In this document: positions 57,721 through 64,000 of the stretch, one piece after another | Layout: the number at the start of each line of letters is the position of its first letter | Position numbering within the stretch: the stretch's first letter is position 1 | Assembly: GCA_026826555.1 (NCBI GenBank) | Contig: JAKSZT010053837.1 | Coordinates: 326,770 to 390,769, forward strand | Length of the DNA stretch: 64,000 nucleotides | Reading direction: 5' to 3' | DNA from: Tolypeutes matacus | Lineage: Eukaryota; Chordata; Mammalia; Cingulata; Chlamyphoridae | Position numbers and translations under genes: made by a program | The notes under the pieces: model-generated | Databases searched by the model: none | What the model saw: the letters and a program-made list of their open reading frames with translations, nothing else | What the model was told of the DNA's origin: nothing

Positions 57721-60700
57721 ATTTTAATGAGAGGAAATAGTAGAAATAAAGCTGAATCTTTGGATATGCATGGGCATATTGAAGCAGAAGTGAAATGATA
57801 AGCAATATAAAAATGAAAACTGCAAACTTATTTGAAAAAATATTTATTAAGAACCTATTACGCATTCAACTAGGTATTATGCACTGGGCAAGGCATATAG
57901 AATGTCAACTAATACACTAAAATAGGATGAACACAAGGCAGAGATTTCATAAATCTTGAATGTAATTAATGCTTTGGGGGAAAGAAATACAAATTCCATC
58001 TTGGCAATTAACTGATATTTTTGGGGTTTCCTAGGCTGTAAATAAGGGGAATGATTAAATAATTTCTTGGCCTCATCTCAGTTGAAATGCTATAGTTCTG
58101 GGGGGAAAAATAATTTTTTTGGATATCTTTTTTGTTTTCACAAAGAACTCTTTTCATTATATTAACTTAGCCCATACAAAGACTCTTTGTTTTGTTTGTT
58201 TAATTGCAATTTATATGATGTAATGGAGCAGAAAAATTACTTTTCCCTGTGGTATTATCTTAGAAATTGTGAATAAATATCCATAAATATATAATTACTC
58301 TTTATAAAATAACTTTCAGTTGAAACATGTGCATGGCTTATGGACAGATGAATTCAAATTTCTATTAGAGTCCTGGTTGCTTTTGCTTGTTTGCTTGCTT
58401 GTTGATGATTTTCCATTTAACTCTACATTTCTGGCCACAGTGATAGTCTCCATATTCATGAAAGAAATAATGCCCTTAACAATTTCTGCATCTTGCGTGT
58501 TGTATTTACTAGAGTGTATAAAATTTCAAAAAATAAAAAAATTATGTGGATTTGAGAAAATTTGGACATTATTTATCCCAAGTGCCTAAGGAAACAAATT
58601 TAGTAATAAGATAACATCTCTCTAAAGGAAAATGGCTCAATAGTTATGGATCTGGGTGGAACCAATGTCTCTCAAGTCACAACTTTTTTTTCCTTTATGC
58701 ACCTAGGAATAGATGGTCAAATTCCAATAGATTTATCCTTCTTCCTTTATCCCTAGTAGATTCATTTATGAGCACAAGAATGAAAAAATGCATATGGTTT
58801 AAATTCTTCTCTTGGAGAGCATGAGAATAACCACTATCTCAATTCTCCTTCTGTGGTTTTAGCCTAAAAGCCCTAGATCCTTTCTATACTGCATTCAACT
58901 TTTCTCTATTAGTTCAACAGATTTGTCAGCACCAAAGGTCTAGAAAAAACAAACACATAATTAATAAAAGGAAATTACTGATAGTTTCACAAAAACTGTT
59001 CTCTATTTATTGGACTAGTATGTGGCAAGCATATTGTTTGACATTGAATATACAAAGTTTAATAAAGTAGAAAGTACAATCCCTGTCATCCAGTTGCTCA
59101 CAACCCATTGAGGGACAAGCAGGCATAGCATCTGATTTTAAATGAATATTTAATTTGCAGTGGTAGATATAATTATACAAGATAATATCATGGATGACAG
59201 TGTTCCAATAGGCTGCCAATATCAACTATGAGAAAAAGGTGTTGGGGAAGGTTTCCTGGATTAGGTGATTTTTGGACGAGTTTTTAACAAATATGTGAGA
59301 TATCAAGGTGAATGGGGTTAAACCATACCAAGCACAGGAAACAGAAATGTCAAATACACAGAATAAAGAGAGAGAATTTTTACCACAAGCGTGGCTATTT
59401 CCAATAGACGGGCCTGACCAATCCAGCGCCACAAAGGAGAAACATGTCTCTCAGTGAAGTGATTTAATGCAAGTATACAAGCAAGGAATCTTTCCCAAAC
59501 CAGTTCAAAGTGAAAATGGAACTAGGGTTTTATAGGCAAAGGAGAGGGGTAGGAAAGAAGGAAAACAAGTGATGCCAAGTAAGGAGGGTACATGCAAATT
59601 CTCAGTCCTGCATTGTCTCAAGCACATTAAACTTGTCCTTGGATGCAGCAGCTAAAATACCACAGTTTAGATATTGTTGTGCAAGTTCAAAGTCATGGCT
59701 CCTTCCTCAGCTGACCACTCAAGGATATTAAGCTTTTTGTCTCTAAGAAAATTACAGATTTACTGGGTCATACATAAAGTGCTCCTGACAGCAATCTGTC
59801 TGGTTTTGCTTTGAGACGTTTTCTTATTTCTGTAAGCAAAACTGAGAAGGTCTGGTTAATATCCTTCAGGGAACTAAATTCAAAGAGTAAACTCCTAAAG
59901 TTAGATTAATAGAAAATCAGCTCAGTTGGTTTTAGAATTTTCAGAGCTGAGTGAAGAAATTTTTAGTAAGCACATTTTCCAGCCATCAGATTGAATGAAT
60001 GGAGCTATATGCAGACCAGGATTGGTTTATTAAGAGGGGTTGTGAATAACTGGAGATGAAATGGAGCCTGGAACCACTCAGACCACAAGAAGTGGATATG
60101 AGCGAGAAGAAGAAAGTCTCATAAGCAAGCTAAGTTGCTTGAGTAGTACCACACAGTCAATAAAAAGCCTTTCAGGAGTTTTAATCGAGGGATTGACAAG
60201 GTCAGACTTGTGTACTTTAAGTAGACAATTTGACCTGCACAGAAGACAATGGATTTGATATGTAATGGGGATGAAAGAACAAAAAGGAATAGTTATTTAC
60301 TAGGTATAGTAAAAGTAAATGATGTTATTACCTAGAACTGTGAGATTGGGAATGGTAAGGCCAACACTAGTTAGAAGTTAAATTGACATCTGGGGCATGG
60401 AGAGCAGTAGGAAGTATAACAATGTTTTTCGAGGGTAGAAAGAAAAGAACTGTTAACTCAGTTGACATTGTATAACTCTATATTCAATGAAAATATTTTT
60501 CAGGATTAAAAATGAAGTCAATGTATTCTCAAATAAAGGAAAACTAATAAAATGTCACCACCAGAAGTATTTTAAAAGAATAGCTAAAGGGAATTCTCAA
60601 GCAGAAAGGAAACCCTAAAAGAAGGAATTTTGGAACATCAGGAAAGAAAAAAAAAAAAAAAAAAACCCCAAAATAAAAACATGGCTAAATACAATAAATA

Positions 60701-60889
60701 GACTTTCTTTTTATTTTTATATTTTCTAAATTTTGTTGGATGGTCAAAGCAAAATTATCATATTGCCTCATGTGGCTCACAATGTATGCAGAGGAAATAT
60801 TTAAGGTAATTATATTATAAAAAGAGCATGGTAAAGGGACATAAAGGGAGGTAAGTTTTCTTACATCACTCAATCTGATAAAATATCTA

Positions 60890-61490
60890 CAGCAGCAGTT
60901 TGTGATAATTTATGTATTTGTAATGTAATACCTACAGCAACCACAAAAAAAAAGAAAGGTATACAAAGAGATCCAATAAAAACATTATACATAAGTCAAA
61001 ATGGAATTCAAATAAATGTTCAAGTAGCCCAAGGAAAGAAAACATAGACAAAAAAAAACTAAAGGGAATAAGAAGAGGGAAAACATGGCAGACTTAATTA
61101 CACCAGAAAGAAGAAATAAAGGTGTGATTATTTATAGATAAAATATAGCTGTTTATGTAGAAAATCCAGAAAAATCTATATTTGAAATTATAGAGTTAAT
61201 ATAAAAATCAGTGGTAGCTGGATATAAGATCAACATCCAAACCTGGATTATATTTCTATTTACAGCAACAAAATTTACAGAAGGATATTTAAAAATCAGG
61301 ATGCCATTGTCAAAAGCATGAATATGACAGCTGTATTTCTGTAAGATTACAATACAGACTATAACAGAGAAATAAAAGAAAACCTAAATATATAAAGATA
61401 TATATCATGCTTTTGATCAGAGGAGTCAACACTGCAAAGATGACAAATCTTGACAAAAACTTTAAAGATTAAATGCAGTCCCATACCCTA
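60890..61490 (+). mobile_element. LINE-1 ORF2 fragment, forward
   Basis: GTGGTAGCTGGATATAAGAT CAACATCC-type sequence and CTATTTACAGCAACAAAATT correspond to LINE-1 ORF2 just after the reverse transcriptase domain. Frames are broken. Confidence 0.55.
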
Positions 61491-61499
61491 ACCCATACA

Positions 61500-61860
61500 A
61501 AATCACAGTAGATTTTTAAACAGCTTTACTGAGATGCCATTCACATAGCATGACATTCAACCATTAAAGTGTATAATTTAGTGGATCTTGGTATAGTCAC
61601 AGAGTTTACAACCACAATCATTATCTAATTTTAGAAAATTTTCATCACCCCAAAAGAAGGCCCTGAACCCATTAGTAGTCATTTCCCATTTCCATCTCTT
61701 GGCAACTACTTTTCCACTTTCTGCCTCTATGGAGTTATGTATTCTGGACATTTCATAAAAATAAAATCATACAACAAGTGCTTTTTTGGGATAGATGAAT
61801 GCAACAACTATTATAATATTGACCAAAAGAAGGCAGACCCAAAATAATTCCTACAGTATG
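61500..61860 (-). mobile_element. LINE-1 3' UTR, reverse
   Basis: ACAGCTTTACTGAGATGCCA, CATTCAACCATTAAAGTGTA, TTGGCAACTACTTTTCCACT and GGACATTTCATAAAAATAAA follow the order of the reversed L1MB/MC 3' end. Confidence 0.65.
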
Positions 61861-61926
61861 ATTTCTAACCCATATATACGTTTTTAAACAGACAATACTG
61901 AACTATGGTGTTAAAAACAAGTGACT

Positions 61927-62152
61927 GGGGGAACAGATGTGGCTCAAGTGGTTGAGCACCTACTTCCCACTTGGCAGGTCCAGGTCGGTCCTTGGTGCCT
62001 CCTGAAAACAAATATAGAAACAAGGAAACAAACAAAAAAAACAACTCAGGAGAACCAACGTGGCTCAGTGGTTGAGTGCCGGCTTCCCACATATAAGGTC
62101 CTGGGTTCAATCCCCAGACCCAGGACCTCGGAAAAAAAAACAAGAAAAGAAT
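61927..62152 (+). mobile_element. Dimeric DAS-type SINE, forward
   Basis: Two tRNA-like heads (GATGTGGCTCAAGTGGTTGA and ACGTGGCTCAGTGGTTGAGT with GGGTTCAATCCCC), each followed by A-rich sequence. Target-site duplication CAAGTGACT at 61918-61926 and 62153-62161. Confidence 0.88.
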
Positions 62153-62161
62153 CAAGTGACT

Positions 62162-63619
62162 GTTAGCTTTGGAAGAATGAAATTGGTACTGGTTTCAAAG
62201 CGTCAGGAGAGGGGCTTCTGACTTGCTACTTTTATTTTATTTTATAGGGTTATAGTGAAAGTACATTTGTGATAAATCATTGAGTGGTAAAGTAATGATT
62301 TCCATACTCTTTGGTGTGTATATTATATTTCAGTAAAGGCTTTTGAATACATTTTCATATTAGAACAAGTAATCTAATTCATATAAGACTTTTGTGATCA
62401 TATATTATTTTCATTTTGTGAACTCAGGTGTTTGAATTCTAAAGCTCATGCTTACAAATATATAATTTTGAAGATCCACAACTGTCTGATTGAAGACCAT
62501 CTATGAGTAGCATAGCACAGTTATAGTTTTCATTTTATGCAACTATTATCCTGTTATGGAGAAAAATGAATAATTCCATTATATTTTATGAGGGCAATTA
62601 ATGAATCAATGCCATTTTGCATGTAACAGTAATAGAGAATATTATAAAATGGGTAATTTCATTTTTCACATAATAATAGTAATAGTTGGTTATTTTGAGA
62701 AATGAGTACTCAATACTTAACATATTTATATGAATATACATTTCATTCATTTTCAGTATCTTTCTACAAAGCCTATAATGCAATTTAAACAAATGTATTA
62801 ATAGTCTTCTTCTGAATTTTTCTTTTTTGTATGCTTTCTTCTTCTATATAGCATCATTCAGAAAAACTCACATTTTGCTGAAATTTGAGCTGTGTGTCCA
62901 TAGCCATGGTTGATCACTGTGTTCACGGTAGAGTCCAATCCATGAGATAAATAATAGAGACTTCAGAAAATTCTATCAGAAAACAAAGGATTTTTATTTA
63001 AATGAACATTAAAATGATTTTATTATATTTTTAAATACAGGTAGTGTTTTCTTTCATGTGATCTTGAATTTTCAAAAGACTACTAGAAAGAGTACTAGAG
63101 TCTATTCTAACAATAAAAATACACTAAAGTTGAACCCCCCTTTTTATTTTGCCAAATATTTTCATGAATGTTTGTACTTTTGACTCAGAATTAACTATTG
63201 CAAAGTTTATAATTAATAGGATTATTCTTCCTGTGTTAATAAGGAAAATTTAGATTTATGTGATTTAATAATTGTTCCATTTCACAGAATCAACATAGTA
63301 GGAATTTAAAAGTTTCCAGATATATCCTTTTAAATCAATGTATTTTTCTACTGTTTCCCAGAGTTAGAGCTTTTTGAAGGAAATAAAGGGGCTGCTGTTG
63401 AGGAGATAAATGATATTGAAGCAAAAAAATTTGTTTTCTTGACCCCAAACTAGATTAGACACAATTTTATGTTTCCGTATTGTTGGAATACCAGTGGTCC
63501 AGACCAAGTGTCTCAGACCCATTTCTTTCTTATAATCCCCGCTAAGTGCAACTATAAACCATCCTGCTAGTCTCCACTCAGAGTAACTAAAAAGACACAG
63601 CAAAAGAGAACTCTGGAAT
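62162..63619. other. No gene recognised
   Basis: AT-rich intergenic sequence. No lectin-like exon on either strand. Confidence 0.3.
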
Positions 63620-63935
63620 GTGGAAAGAGAAAAGTGAAATGGTTTGGGAAAAACTAGAAGAACAGATGGATACAGGCCATCATATATTTCATCGTAACTT
63701 ACAAAATTGCACGGGACAGAGTGTAAACTATAATGTAAACCTTAGTCTACGGTTAGTGGCAATGCTTCAACACATGTTCATCAATTGTAACAAATGTACC
63801 ACACTAATGAAGGAGGTTGTTAATGTGGGAAAGTGTGTGTGTGGGGGGAGGGGCATATGGAAATCCCCTAAATTTTTTATGTAACACTTACGTAATCTAA
63901 AGTTTCTATAAAACAAATAAATTTTTTAAAAAAGA
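63620..63935 (+). mobile_element. LINE-1 3' UTR end
   Basis: Last 300 bases of the family at 42590-43385: GTGTAAACTATAATGTAAAC, GCAATGCTTCAACACATGTT, CACACTAATGAAGGAGGTTG, then an A-rich tail. Confidence 0.7.
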
Positions 63936-64000
63936 GCATCAGGGCATCATATACTCAACCCAACAGAAGAAGGTGACCTAGTTCTAGTGATTCCTGACCT

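Noticed and set aside
61921..62166. tRNA gene-like box A/box B sequences in the SINEs.
   Set aside because: They belong to tRNA-derived SINEs with A-rich tails and target duplications, not to true tRNA genes.
52000..64000. Search for KLRC (NKG2) exons, which follow KLRK1 in human.
   Set aside because: No lectin-like exon was found on either strand. The window may simply end before the first KLRC gene.

Overview
This is a mammalian nuclear window, almost certainly from a xenarthran (armadillo most likely; sloth or anteater not excluded). The evidence is at least five insertions of tRNA-Ala-like 'DAS'-type SINEs with A-rich tails and intact target-site duplications, plus many LINE-1 copies, MaLR LTRs, MIR and L2 fragments. 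Two multi-exon genes of the natural killer (NK) cell lectin-like receptor complex are readable exon by exon. They stand tail to tail, the same order and orientation as human KLRD1 and KLRK1.

Layout. 1-760: last exon and 3' flank of a KLRD1-like gene running in from the left edge (copy A). 760-12600: intergenic, dominated by a composite of LINE-1 pieces (2041-7925). 12760-13215: a decayed KLRD1 3' end. 14094-20230: LINE-1, a long inverted repeat with a (TATC)/(GATA) tract in each arm (16259-16674 and 18085-18537), a MaLR LTR and a MIR. 20659-24828 (+): KLRD1 (CD94), six coding exons, 187 codons, apparently intact. 24829-29700: its 3' UTR, a LINE-1, then a broken KLRD1 copy that lacks exons 1-3. 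29780-39240: mostly repeats, with a lone receptor-like transmembrane exon whose splice donor is destroyed (35964-36042), lying between the arms of a second inverted repeat. 39440-51153 (-): KLRK1 (NKG2D), seven coding exons, 216 codons, apparently intact. Its last intron is 5.7 kb, full of repeats, and holds a 10-N assembly gap with duplicated flanks. 51154-64000: no gene I can support; SINEs, LINE-1 3' ends, a hAT transposon, a purine tract and one possible processed pseudogene.

How they work together: KLRD1 encodes CD94, the invariant partner of NKG2 receptors that read MHC-E-type molecules. KLRK1 encodes NKG2D, a homodimer that reads stress ligands and signals through DAP10. Both act on the surface of NK and T cells. 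The main surprise is that KLRD1, usually single copy, has been duplicated in tandem here: at least four traces, one complete, one with an open last exon at the window edge, and two dead.
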